A DNA stretch of 64,000 nucleotides from Rhodococcus triatomae BKS 15-14 (GCA_000341795.1 AODO01000010.1:1-64000), one strand, 5' to 3'; counted from the first letter of the stretch, positions 45,245-57,006 are shown. Made by a program: numbers and translations. The notes: a model not told the origin generated them from the sequence alone.

Positions 45245-45262
45245 GCCCGGATCACACCGGGC
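45245..45262 (-). terminator. Short hairpin between guaB1 and the CNNM operon
   Basis: GCCCGG and CCGGGC form a perfect 6-bp stem with a 6-base loop, 86 bases after the guaB1 stop in the minus direction and just before the ribosome-binding site of the 42-codon frame. No T-run. Weak terminator or leader element. Confidence 0.35.
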
Positions 45263-45347
45263 GCACACCTTGTGGAGACGGTCAGTCTACCGACCGGCGC
45301 GTCCGAACCGGGCAACCGCGACGTGCGCCACAGTCACGGCGCGCGGT

Positions 45348-47970
<2,623 letters not shown>

Positions 47971-47974
<4 letters not shown>

Positions 47975-48837
47975 GACGTGACCGCCGGTGCACCCGCACC
48001 GGCCCGACCACGGGACAGTGCGATCGTCGTCACCACCATCACCGCGACCGCCGCCAGCACGACCACCAGCCCTCCGGCCTCCACCCGCAACCGCTCGTCG
48101 AGCACCGTGAAACCGAGGAAGGACGCGACCAGCGGCTCGCCGATGGTGATCGCCGGCAGCGACGCGGACAGCGATCCCGCCGCGAACGCCCGCTGCTGCA
48201 GATAGAACCCGGTGAGTCCGGCCGCGACGAGCGCCCACGGCTCCCACCCCGTCAGCACCGCCGTGACACCCTCGTCGAACTCCTCGACCACCGGCTTCGT
48301 CAACGCGACCGCCACCCCGTACAGCGCGCCACAGGCGGAACCGAGCAGCAACGCCCGCGCGCCCGCGGGCACTCTCGGGGCCGCACTCGCCGCGACCGCG
48401 CCGACGCACGCCGCGAGCACCACCAGCAACGGAACGGCCCAGTGCCGCAGCGGCGCCGACTCGGCCCCCTCGGTGGGATTCCCCACGATGAGGAAGACGA
48501 CGAGCGCCGCGGCGAGCGCGAGCGCCGCCGCCCACGTCCGGCCGGTCATCCTGGTTCCGGCGAACCGCGCCGACAGCGGCAACGCGAACAGCAGGGTGCT
48601 GACGATCAGTGGCTGCACCACCAGCACCGACCCGACCGCGAGCGCCGCCGCCTGGAACCCGTAGCCACCGACATCGCCCACGACACCCGCCCACCACCGG
48701 GGGGATCGGATCAGCTCGCCGATCAGCGCGTTCTCGTCGACTCCCTCGGCCGCCGACTGCTGTGCCACCGACCCGACCGCGAACAGCAGCGCACCGGTCA
48801 ACGCCAGCACGACCGCGAGAACCGGGAGGTCGCTCAC
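47971..48837 (-). CDS. DMT-superfamily membrane transporter
   Basis: The product is 288 residues with ten predicted membrane helices in two EamA-like halves (GALLFAVGSVAQQSAAEG at the front; SLPAITIGEPLVASFLGF in the second half). It resembles actinobacterial DMT transporters of unknown substrate. GTG 48837 overlaps the stop of the helicase upstream, and its own stop overlaps the serine hydrolase, so helicase, transporter and hydrolase form one overlapping operon. Confidence 0.78.
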
Positions 48838-50135
48838 GGCTTCGGCCCACGCCTCGGCCTGCGCGACGGCGCCGGGCCCCGGCCGCCTCGGGGGCCGGGA
48901 CGTCGCGCGGTCGTCTTTCCGGCGGCAGACGTCGCCGGAGCCGGAACAGGTTCGGAGACGAGGGGTTTCCCGGGCGGACGCCGCGCTCCCGTCAATCCCG
49001 TGAGGGACCGGTCGCCGGGCCGCACCGACAGTCGCACCGGATCGACCCCGGCTCGCGTCATCACCGCCGCGACCTCCTCACGCTGATCGTCGGTCACCAG
49101 TGTCACCACCGTCCCCGACGCGCCGGCCCGCCCCGTCCGCCCGGCGCGGTGCAGATAGTCCTTCGGATCCGCAGGCGGATCCACGTGCACCACGAGGGAC
49201 ACGTCCTCCACGTGAATGCCTCGCGCCGCGACGTCCGTCGCCACGAGCAGCGGCACCCGACCCGACGTGAACGCGGCGAGCGCGTGCGTGCGGAACGCCT
49301 GCGACTTCCCGCCGTGCAGGGTGCCCGCGGAGAGTCCGACCTCCGCGAGCCGCTGCACGAGCCGATCGACCCCGTGCTGGGTTCGCACGAACATCAACGT
49401 CCGCCCGTCACGGGCGGCGATCTCCTCGACCACCCGCGTCTTGTCGCGCCGATCCACGAACAGGACGTGATGCTCCGTGTCGGCGACCGGCGCCGCGGCG
49501 GACGCCGTCGCGTGCGTCACCGGGTCGTGCAGGTACCGGCGCACCAGCTCGTCCACCTCACCGTCGAGTGTCGCCGAGAACAGCAGCCGCTGAGCGGATT
49601 CCGGGGTCGCGTCGAGGATCGCCGTCACCTGCGGCAGAAATCCGATCTGCGCCATGTGGTCGGCTTCGTCGACCGCCGTGACAGCGACGTCGCCCAGGTC
49701 GAGTGCGCCCTGCGCGATCAGGTCCGCGGCCCGGCCCGGCGTCGCGACGAGTACGTCCACGCCACGGGCGAGCCGCTGCGCCTGCGTCTTCGTCGGCACC
49801 CCACCCGTCGCGGACGCCAACCGCAGCCCCAGCGCGAGTGCCGACTCGTCGAGGGCCCGTTCGATTTGCGTCGCCAGCTCGCGGGTCGGTGCCAGCACCA
49901 GCCCACGTGGCCGACCGGGCGCACTGAACTTTCCCGTGAGCCGCACCAGCATCGGCAATCCGAACGCGAGTGTCTTCCCGGACCCGGTCGGCCCGCGGCC
50001 CAGTACGTCACGGCCGGCGAGGATGTCGGGAACGACGAGCACCTGGATCGGGAACGGCGCGGTGACGTTCTCCCGTCGAAGCGACTGCGCCAGGGTGGCG
50101 GGCAGGCCCAGTTCGGTGAAGGACGGGGTGGACAC
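48834..50135 (-). CDS. DEAD-box RNA helicase (copy 1)
   Basis: The product is 433 residues. Motif Q is near FTELGLPATLAQSL; motif I GPTGSGKT is at 48-55 (the usual first residue is Ala); motif II is VDEADHMAQIGF; motif III is FSATL; motif VI is HRAGRTGRAG. A short Pro/Arg-rich tail ends the protein. The GTG at 50135 is 11 bases after GGAGG; an in-frame GTG at 50147 would overlap that site. It is close to the second helicase at 53386 but lacks its long repeat tail. The 3' end of the upstream frameshifted gene's frame overlaps its start by 128 bases. Confidence 0.88.
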   Translation of the reverse strand: MSTPSFTELGLPATLAQSLRRENVTAPFPIQVLVVPDILAGRDVLGRGPTGSGKTLAFGLPMLVRLTGKFSAPGRPRGLVLAPTRELATQIERALDESALALGLRLASATGGVPTKTQAQRLARGVDVLVATPGRAADLIAQGALDLGDVAVTAVDEADHMAQIGFLPQVTAILDATPESAQRLLFSATLDGEVDELVRRYLHDPVTHATASAAAPVADTEHHVLFVDRRDKTRVVEEIAARDGRTLMFVRTQHGVDRLVQRLAEVGLSAGTLHGGKSQAFRTHALAAFTSGRVPLLVATDVAARGIHVEDVSLVVHVDPPADPKDYLHRAGRTGRAGASGTVVTLVTDDQREEVAAVMTRAGVDPVRLSVRPGDRSLTGLTGARRPPGKPLVSEPVPAPATSAAGKTTARRPGPRGGRGPAPSRRPRRGPKP

Positions 50136-51683
50136 GGTGCGGAACACCTCCAGGGTTGGGCGGGCGCGATCGACGCAGGTCGAGCGTACGCGTCACCGCC
50201 CCGGAACCCGAGCCGACGGCGGGTGTCTCACCCGTCGATCCGAGGACCGACGCGGATGTCGAAGCGTCTGCCGACGGTGTCGAGGGTCCGGCGGAAGTGG
50301 TCACGGTCGCGGCGAGGCGCAGCAGGCCGAGCATCTGCCGGTGCCGGGGGTACCAGCGGTCGTAGTCGAAGGCCGCGGTGCGGAGCACGCGGGCAGGAAG
50401 TGCCTCGGCGAGCAGGCCGAGGTTGTACATCGCGAGGGTCATACCCGTGAACGCGAACAGCGGTTTCGCGCCGCGGCGGCGCAACTCCTCGAAGTCGATC
50501 GCGTACAGCGGCGTCTCACGGACCAGTCCGGCGTGCAGCAGATGGGACAGGTAGTACCCCATGTAGGCGGGCAGTGGCAGCACCGCGGATCGCAGTTGCA
50601 CCGACACCACCGACCCGGTCTCGGACACGTACGGCTCGTACGGGTGCTCGGACCGGAGCATGTAGCCGCTGCAGTTCACGATCCAACTGTCCCGCGCGAC
50701 CGGTGCTCTCGCGCCGCTGCGGAACACGACCTCCGTGGCGCCGTTCCGGTCGACGACGTCGACGAGATGGTCCATGCGCACCTCGCCCAGCCCCGCGGAG
50801 ATGGTGGTGTTCTCCGCGTCGGACAGAATCCCCAGCATGAAGTTCCGGGCCGTGGGAAGGGGTCCCGTTCCGTGTCTGTCCCGGTACCACCGGGCAACCA
50901 CGGCCTCGTTGGTGCCGTCGAAGCGGTGGGCCACCGACGCGAGAACGGAATTCGGCAGAGGACTGTGCCACCAGCGCCTCGCCCCGATCGGGAAGGTCCC
51001 GTCACGGCGGATGAAGTAGGTGCCCGAGCCCGCAACCAGGTTCACTTCCCGCCCCGGGCCGTCCGCGACGAGCGCGTGCACCGTGTCCATCGCGGTCTTG
51101 CCGCTGCCGACGATCCAGACGGGCGCGTCGTCGGAGGCGATCTCGCGGACGTCGCAACTGTCGGGCGAGACCGAGCGCACCCGTGAACTCGACAGCGGCA
51201 GCGGATCGTTCGGGGAGATGTCGTAGCCGAGCGCCTTGATCACCCGTGCGGCCCGCAGGTGGTGCAGTCGGCCGTCGGCGCCCAAGTAGCGCACGTCCAC
51301 GCCGTCACCCGATTCCGTCACGGATTCGACGCTGCAGCCGAAGCGTTCGTCGACCGGCATGCGCCGCTCGATCACGTCGGCGCAGTGCCGCAGGTGGGTG
51401 AGCACCTCGTCCTTCGTCGCAAGGTACGACGCGGGCCGGTCGAGCTCCCACGCGATGTTCCCGGCGGTGAACAGGCGGTGCGGTTGGTGCAGGCGCACAA
51501 ACGGATACGTGTCCACCCACATCCCACCAACCCGCGGTCGGCGGTCGATCAGGACGACGCGCTGTCCGCTGTCGAGGTACCGACTCGCCGCGAACAACGC
51601 GTTGATCCAATGCCCGCGCCGATCACACACAGTTCGCAGGTGTCGGCGATGTCGCCGGGACGCGGTTGGTGCGCGACGGTCAT
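50008..51683 (-). pseudogene. Flavin monooxygenase-like gene with a frameshift in the FAD motif
   Basis: From ATG 51683 the frame reads TCELCVIGAGIG and then leaves frame near 51605-51612; the adjacent frame continues INALFAASRYLDSGQRVVLI, DRRPRVGGMWVDTYPFVRLH and an FMO-like protein to 50008. Intact relatives read GAGIAGxNALF, so 1 or 4 bases appear lost inside the GxGxxG FAD motif. The NADP motif VWIVGSGKTAMDTVHA is intact. The last ~45 codons run into the helicase start, so the native stop may also be lost. The rest is well conserved, so the damage is recent or a sequencing error. Confidence 0.75.
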
Positions 51684-51735
51684 GGTGGCTCACCCCGCGT
51701 CACACGCTACGCCGGTCGTGGGTACCGAACCAGGA

Positions 51736-51772
51736 GCGTCCGGCGCCACCCGCCACGGGTGGCACCGGACGC
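51736..51772 (-). terminator. Terminator after gnd
   Basis: A 17-bp stem with one mismatch (GCGTCCGGCGCCACCCG at 51736-51752, CGGGTGGCACCGGACGC at 51756-51772, 3-base loop) lies 4 bases beyond the gnd stop in the minus direction. No T-run. Confidence 0.75.
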
Positions 51773-51776
51773 CGGG

Positions 51777-53228
51777 TCAGGCGTCGACCTCGCTGCGGTC
51801 CCCGCTCCAGAGGGTGTGGAACTTGCCCGGACGATCGGTGCGCTCGTAGGTGTGGGCACCGAAGAAGTCACGCTGCCCCTGCGTCAGAGCGGCAGGCAGC
51901 CGCTCGGCGCGCAGGCCGTCGTAGTACGACAGCGACGACGAGAACGCCGGCACCGGAATGCCCAGCTGCGTCGCCGTGACGACGACCCGCCGCCACGAAT
52001 CGATCGCGGTCTCGATCGCGTCCTTGAAGTACGGCTCCACGATCAGCGACGTCAGATCGGGATTCGTGTCGTACGCCTCCTTGATGCGGTTCAGGAAGCG
52101 GGCGCGGATGATGCAGCCACCACGCCAGATCGTCGCCATGTCGCCCGGCGTCAGATCCCAGCCGTACTCCACGCTGCCGGCGCGGATCTGGTCGAAGCCC
52201 TGCGCGTACGCCACGATCTTCGACGCGTACAGCGCCTGCCGAATGTCCTCGGTGAACCGGTCGGCGTCGGTCGGCTTGTCACCGAGAACACCGGACGCGA
52301 GACCCTTCGCGGCCTCACGCTGAGCCCGCGATCCCGACAGTGCGCGGGCGAACACGGCCTCGGCGATGCCCGTCACCGGGACACCGAGATCGAGCGCCGA
52401 CTTCACCGTCCACCGGCCGGTGCCCTTCTGCTCGGCGGCGTCCACGATCACGTCGACCAGCGGCTGCCCGGTCTTCGCGTCCACCTGCGACAGCACCTCG
52501 GCGGTGATCTCGATCAGGTACGACTCCAGGTCGCCGGTGTTCCACTCGCCGAACACCGCCGCGATCTGCGCGGCGTCGAACCCGAGCGCATCCCGGAACA
52601 GGTGGTAGGCCTCGCCGATCAGCTGCATGTCGGCGTACTCGATGCCGTTGTGCACCATCTTCACGAAATGGCCGGCACCGTCGGGACCGATGTGCGTGCA
52701 GCACGGGGTGCCGTCCACGACCGCCGCCACCGACTCCAGCAGCGGACCGAGCGACTCGTACGACTCCTTCGGGCCACCGGGCATGATCGACGGCCCGTTC
52801 AGCGCGCCCTCCTCGCCGCCGGAGATGCCGGCACCGACGAAGTGCAGGCCCCGCTCCCGCAGCGACGCCTCACGCCGAATCGTGTCCGTGTACAGGGCGT
52901 TGCCGCCGTCGATGATGATGTCGCCCGGCTCCATCGCCGCGGCGAGCTCCTCGATCACCGCGTCGGTCGCGTCACCGGCCTTCACCATGATCAGCACGCG
53001 GCGGGGACGCTGCAGCGCCGCGACGAACTCGTCGACGGTCTCCGTCCGGACGAAGTCACCCTCGTCGCCGTGCTCGGCGATCAGGGCATCGGTCTTGGCG
53101 ACACTGCGGTTGTGCAGCGCGACCGTGTGTCCGTGCCGGGCGAAGTTGCGGGCAATGTTCGAACCCATGACGGCGAGTCCGGTGACGCCGATCTGGGCGC
53201 GCGCGGTCGAGGCAGTTGTGTCGGTCAT
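51777..53228 (-). CDS. gnd: 6-phosphogluconate dehydrogenase (decarboxylating)
   Basis: The product is 483 residues of the long NADP-dependent type. GLAVMGSNIARNFARHGHTV is the nucleotide-binding start, with HNRS as the NADP-selecting loop. GAGISGGEEGALNGPSIMPG and KMVHNGIEYADMQLIGEAYH form the substrate and catalytic site (Lys, Asn, Glu). It makes ribulose-5-phosphate and NADPH in the pentose phosphate pathway. ATG 53228. It is the Rv1844c counterpart, separated here from guaB1 by about 5 kb of inserted genes. Confidence 0.95.
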   Translation of the reverse strand: MTDTTASTARAQIGVTGLAVMGSNIARNFARHGHTVALHNRSVAKTDALIAEHGDEGDFVRTETVDEFVAALQRPRRVLIMVKAGDATDAVIEELAAAMEPGDIIIDGGNALYTDTIRREASLRERGLHFVGAGISGGEEGALNGPSIMPGGPKESYESLGPLLESVAAVVDGTPCCTHIGPDGAGHFVKMVHNGIEYADMQLIGEAYHLFRDALGFDAAQIAAVFGEWNTGDLESYLIEITAEVLSQVDAKTGQPLVDVIVDAAEQKGTGRWTVKSALDLGVPVTGIAEAVFARALSGSRAQREAAKGLASGVLGDKPTDADRFTEDIRQALYASKIVAYAQGFDQIRAGSVEYGWDLTPGDMATIWRGGCIIRARFLNRIKEAYDTNPDLTSLIVEPYFKDAIETAIDSWRRVVVTATQLGIPVPAFSSSLSYYDGLRAERLPAALTQGQRDFFGAHTYERTDRPGKFHTLWSGDRSEVDA

Positions 53229-53330
53229 GCGTCAAGCATTCCCTGCCCGGGAAACGAGCGACACTCCAGGGTCTCGCAACGTGGGATGGCGTCGGCGGCG
53301 GCGCCGCACCGTCGCAGACCCGGGAAGCGG

Positions 53331-53365
53331 CCGACGCCGCGACCCGGTCGGGGTCGCGGCGTCGG
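53331..53365 (-). terminator. Terminator after the repeat-tailed helicase
   Basis: CCGACGCCGCGACCC (53331-53345) and GGGTCGCGGCGTCGG (53351-53365) form a perfect 15-bp stem with a 5-base loop, 20 bases beyond the helicase stop in the minus direction. Confidence 0.75.
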
Positions 53366-53385
53366 CAGTGGACGTCGAGGTCGGA

Positions 53386-55296
53386 TCAGCGTTCGCGAGC
53401 CGGGCCGTCGAACCCGTCGTACGAACGGCGCTCCGTCCGGCTGCGGAAGCCACCGGACGCGCGCTCGTTGCGCTGCGGACGGTCGTTGTACTGCGGACGA
53501 TCGCCGCGGTGGCCGTCGCGCTGGGGGCGGTCGCCGTAGGGGCGGTCGCCACGCGGGCGGTCCCCTCCGCGCTGGTAGCCGCCGTCGCGCTGGGGGCGGT
53601 CGCCGTACGAGCGGTCCCCGCTCCGCTGGTAGCCGCCGTCGCGCTGCGGGCGGTCGCTCCGCTGGTAGCCGTTGTCGCGCTGCGTGCGGTCACCATACGG
53701 CCGGTCGCCACGCGGGCGGTCGCCACCGCGCTGGTAGCCGCCGTCCCGCTGGGGGCGGTCGCCGTACGAGCGATCGCCCCGCTGGTAGCCGCCCTCGCTG
53801 CGCTGCGGACGGTCCCCGTACGAGCGATCACTGCGCGGCCGGTCACCCTGGGAACGGTCGCCGCGCTGGTAATCGCCGTCGCGCCGGGGACGGTCGCCAT
53901 AGGAGCGCTCGCCCCGCTGGTAGCCGCCCTCGCGGCGCGGGCGGTCACCGAAGGAACGGTCGCCACCACGCTGGTAGCCACCCTCACGTCGCGGGCGGTC
54001 ACCGAACCCGCGGTCGGAGCGCTCCCGACGCTCCCGGACCGGCTCGCCGCTCGGCGTCCGGGCGCCGGTGATGGCGGTCAGCTCCTCGGAACCGGGGCGG
54101 ACGTTCACCTCGACGGCGTCGACACCGGCGGTGTCCGTCAGTCGACGGACCATCCGACGCTGGTTCGGGAGCACGATCGACACGACCGTGCCCTTCTCAC
54201 CGGCACGGGCGGTGCGACCCGCGCGATGCAGGTAGTCCTTGTGATCGGCGGGGGGATCGACGTGCACGACCAGGTCGATGCCGTCGACGTGGATGCCGCG
54301 AGCGGCGACGTCGGTGGCGACGAGGATCGGTGTCCGCCCGTTCTTGAACCGCTCGAGGACGCGGGTGCGCTGGTTCTGCGCCTTGCCGCCGTGCAGTGCT
54401 TCCGCCACGACACCGACGTCGCGGAGCCGTTCGGTGATGCCCTCGGCGCCGAGCTTGGTCCGGGCGAACATGATCGTGCGTCCACCGCTGCGCGCGCCGA
54501 TCTCGGCGAGCACCGCGTCCTTCTGGCCACGGTCGACGTTGAGCACGTAGTGCTCCATCGTGGTCACGCTCGCGCGGCCGTCGGCGGTGGCGTGCTCCAC
54601 GTGGTCGGGCAGGAACCGGCGGACGAGCGACTGCACCTCACGGTCGAGGGTCGCCGAGAACAGCAGACGCTGACCGTCCGGGCGGGTCTGCTCGATGATC
54701 GACCGCACCTCGGGGAGGAAGCCCATGTCGGCCATCTGATCGGCCTCGTCCAGGGCGATCATCTCGACCTCGTCGAGGACGCAGGTCTCCTGCCGCAGGT
54801 GATCGCCGAGCCGCCCGGGAGTGGCGACGAGGATGTCGACGCCGCGGGCGAGCTGATCGACCTGCTTCGTGAACACCATGCCGCCGACGGCCGAACGCAC
54901 CTTCAGACCGACCGTCGATGCGTAGGGGAGCAGCGAGTCGACGACCTGGACCGCCAGCTCGCGGGTCGGGACCAGGACGAGGGCGCGCGGGCGCTTCGCC
55001 GCCGGGCGATCGTCGCGCCCGGCGAGCCGGGCCAGCATCGGCAGGCCGAACGCGAGCGTCTTGCCGGAACCGGTCTGCGCCCGGCCGAGCACGTTGCGGC
55101 CCGCGATGGCGTCCGGAATGGCCATCGCCTGGATCGGGGACGGCACCGTGATGCCGTCGCGCGCGAGCCCGGCGACCACGGGTGCGGGGAGACCGATCTC
55201 GGCGAACGTCGGCTGATCGGTCGCGGCGACGGCATCGGGTGCGTCGGTGGGCTCTGCCTGATCGTGGGCAGCATTGTTCTGGACAGCGTTGGTCAC
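53386..55296 (-). CDS. DEAD-box RNA helicase with a long R/G/D/Y repeat tail (copy 2, RhlE/DeaD type)
   Basis: The product is 636 residues from GTG 55296, with GGAGAGG 9 bases upstream. The RecA-like core (about 30-420) has motif I AQTGSGKT, motif II LDEADQMADMGF, motif III FSATL and motif VI HRAGRTARAGE. The tail (about 440-620) is built of some thirteen imperfect repeats around SYGDRPQRDGGYQRGG, low-complexity and probably RNA-binding. Such helicases remodel mRNA and ribosomes in the cold. A 260-base leader region with a strong hairpin (55373-55406) precedes it, as is common for cold-induced helicases. Confidence 0.92.
   Translation of the reverse strand: MTNAVQNNAAHDQAEPTDAPDAVAATDQPTFAEIGLPAPVVAGLARDGITVPSPIQAMAIPDAIAGRNVLGRAQTGSGKTLAFGLPMLARLAGRDDRPAAKRPRALVLVPTRELAVQVVDSLLPYASTVGLKVRSAVGGMVFTKQVDQLARGVDILVATPGRLGDHLRQETCVLDEVEMIALDEADQMADMGFLPEVRSIIEQTRPDGQRLLFSATLDREVQSLVRRFLPDHVEHATADGRASVTTMEHYVLNVDRGQKDAVLAEIGARSGGRTIMFARTKLGAEGITERLRDVGVVAEALHGGKAQNQRTRVLERFKNGRTPILVATDVAARGIHVDGIDLVVHVDPPADHKDYLHRAGRTARAGEKGTVVSIVLPNQRRMVRRLTDTAGVDAVEVNVRPGSEELTAITGARTPSGEPVRERRERSDRGFGDRPRREGGYQRGGDRSFGDRPRREGGYQRGERSYGDRPRRDGDYQRGDRSQGDRPRSDRSYGDRPQRSEGGYQRGDRSYGDRPQRDGGYQRGGDRPRGDRPYGDRTQRDNGYQRSDRPQRDGGYQRSGDRSYGDRPQRDGGYQRGGDRPRGDRPYGDRPQRDGHRGDRPQYNDRPQRNERASGGFRSRTERRSYDGFDGPARER
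53440..54010. repeat. Imperfect tandem coding repeats of the helicase tail
   Basis: About thirteen imperfect copies of a ~36-45 base unit encode GDRPxRxGGYQRGG-like peptides. Copies differ by point changes and by short insertions (for example GGDRPRGDRPYGDRPQR). Repeat number is likely to vary between strains and is prone to assembly error. Confidence 0.85.
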
Positions 55297-55372
55297 GCGT
55301 GTGTACCTCTCCGGGCGTCGGGCGCGTCGCGGAGAGCGGGGCTGGGTGAACCGCGCAGAAAGAGACGAGCCG

Positions 55373-55406
55373 GGCACGTTCGTCCTGGTCGGGCCAGGGG
55401 CGTGCC
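55373..55406 (-). promoter_or_regulatory. Two-stage hairpin in the helicase leader
   Basis: GGCACG (55373-55378)/CGTGCC (55401-55406) and an inner CCTGG (55384-55388)/CCAGG (55394-55398) with a 5-base loop form one interrupted hairpin about 80 bases before the GTG. On the minus strand it would sit inside the 5' untranslated RNA if transcription starts near 55450 (TACACT at 55461-55456 is a possible -10). Confidence 0.4.
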
Positions 55407-55557
55407 GAAAATGTGAGCTTCTAACGAAGTTGGGCCGCGAATGCGACCGTTCTCCAGTGTACGGGAAGACGCACACGGTCTCCGCCCAGGCGACTGTGAC
55501 TCTCACGTCACCTGTCGGGGTGTGGCGACGTCGGGCCGGCGGGTGACGCCGGAACCG

Positions 55558-56502
55558 TCACCCTCGGAACAGTCGTTCCAGTTCGACGAGCCACGGAACC
55601 GCGACCGCGATCGTCGGCACGACCAGGATCGCGACCGACGCGAGATACGCGCCGAGTGCGATCGGGATGCTGGTGCCGGGGCGGGACAGCCGCTGGATCC
55701 GGGTCAGGGTGTGCGGACCACCCGCAGCCAGCGCGCCGTCGGGGGCGCTGGAACCGGCGCACGCGACCAGCGCCCGCGCGAGCGGGGTCGGCCCGGTGAC
55801 CCGCACCGCGGAGTCGTCCGCGAGCAGTTCGACGAGCAACCGCACGGATCCGAGCGCCGACTTGCTGCGCACCACCTTCGGGAACGCCTCGTTGACGGCG
55901 GTGAACGCCTCGATCACCAGGTCGTGCCGGGAGCGCAGGTGCGACCGCTCGTGCATGAGGATCGCGGTGATCTCCTCGCGGCTCAGGTTGTCGAGGGTCC
56001 CCGCGCTCACGACGACGCGGTGCCGGAGCCCGGGCAGGCAGTAGGCGATCGGTTCCGCGGTGTCGAGAACCCGGAGATTGGAGTTGCGGCTGCGGTGCGG
56101 TTCGCCCTGATCGAGGAGATCGACCAGCATCCGGTGCCGGGACCGCCGACGACGGGTTCGCACCGCGACCGAGGCAATGGAGAAGATCAGCTTCGCGCCG
56201 ATCAACAGGGTGATCGCGAACACCACCACGTACGCGATCCACAACGGGAGACCGAGCGCGTCGATCTCCTCCAGGGGCGCCGTGGTGGGCCGGCCGTCCG
56301 GACCGGGCACGAGCAGCTGGGACGCGATCACGAGACCGGAACTGAACGCCGACAGGACCGCGGCGACCGCGATCGCCTGCCACAGCACGAGGGCGGCGCC
56401 GGGAGCGCGGTAGGGCCAGGTCGCGCGCGCGAGCAGCGCGGGGACCGGGCCGGTCAGGAGCAGGGCCAACACAGCGAAGGCCAGTGCGGTGGTGGGGTTC
56501 AT
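55558..56502 (-). CDS. M56-family membrane metallopeptidase (BlaR1-like, Rv1845c family)
   Basis: The product is 314 residues. Three to four membrane helices surround a cytoplasmic zinc-peptidase domain with HExxH motif HERSH in ITAILMHERSHLRSRHDLVI. It lacks the extracellular penicillin-binding sensor of classical BlaR1. With the BlaI gene 30 bases upstream it probably forms a signalling pair in which proteolysis relieves repression; the stimulus is unknown. Confidence 0.85.
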   Translation of the reverse strand: MNPTTALAFAVLALLLTGPVPALLARATWPYRAPGAALVLWQAIAVAAVLSAFSSGLVIASQLLVPGPDGRPTTAPLEEIDALGLPLWIAYVVVFAITLLIGAKLIFSIASVAVRTRRRRSRHRMLVDLLDQGEPHRSRNSNLRVLDTAEPIAYCLPGLRHRVVVSAGTLDNLSREEITAILMHERSHLRSRHDLVIEAFTAVNEAFPKVVRSKSALGSVRLLVELLADDSAVRVTGPTPLARALVACAGSSAPDGALAAGGPHTLTRIQRLSRPGTSIPIALGAYLASVAILVVPTIAVAVPWLVELERLFRG

Positions 56503-56532
56503 GTCCTACCCATCATGCACGACGGGCGGAGG

Positions 56533-56955
56533 TCAGCTGGCGCGATCGGTACCGGCGTCGACGCTGCGCAGGTGCCGCGACGATGCGTCGGACGCCTCCA
56601 GCGCGGCGAGCGCCTCCCGGAGCGCGGCGGCCTCGTCGGCGCCGACCCGTCCCACGAAGTTCACGAGGGCGGCCACCCGGCCGTCGGAGGCGTGTGCCTG
56701 GTCGAGCGCGTCGACCATCAGCGAGGCGACGAGTTCGTCGCGACCCTGGACGGGGACGTAGCGGTGCGCGCGGTCGTCGCGCTGCTGGATCACCAGGTTC
56801 TTCTTCGCCAACCGCTGCAACACGGTCATGACGGTGGTGTACGCGAGCTCCCGCCGCTCCGCCAGGGCCTCGTGGACCTGCCGGACCGTCTGGGGTTCGG
56901 AACTGGACCAGAGGTGGTCCATCACTGCACGTTCGAGCTCGCCGAGTCCTGCCAT
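56533..56955 (-). CDS. blaI: BlaI/MecI-family transcriptional repressor (Rv1846c)
   Basis: The product is 140 residues. The winged helix (1-75) reads LGELERAVMDHLWSSSEPQT, VRQVHEALAERRELAYTTVM and TVLQRLAKKNLVIQQRDDRA, as in BlaI; the C-terminal dimerisation helix follows. In M. tuberculosis BlaI controls its own gene, blaC and others. Start ATG 56955. Two palindromes upstream (56971-57006) are candidate binding sites shared with the divergent esterase gene. Confidence 0.92.
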   Translation of the reverse strand: MAGLGELERAVMDHLWSSSEPQTVRQVHEALAERRELAYTTVMTVLQRLAKKNLVIQQRDDRAHRYVPVQGRDELVASLMVDALDQAHASDGRVAALVNFVGRVGADEAAALREALAALEASDASSRHLRSVDAGTDRAS

Positions 56956-56970
56956 GCGTACATCCTACGT

Positions 56971-57006
56971 ACTGTCCGACAGTTGTGCGTACTACCCGCA
57001 GTAGTA
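56971..57006. promoter_or_regulatory. Candidate BlaI operators between blaI and the divergent esterase gene
   Basis: ACTGTC-C-GACAGT (56971-56983) is a perfect palindrome, and TACTAC-N5-GTAGTA (56990-57006) a perfect inverted repeat. Both lie in the 114 bases between the divergent genes. BlaI sites are typically TACA/TGTA-like inverted repeats, so the second is the better candidate. Confidence 0.5.

Noticed and set aside
53440-54010. CRISPR-like array
   Set aside because: The repeats are imperfect, contiguous, in frame and encode the helicase tail; there are no unique spacers and no cas genes.
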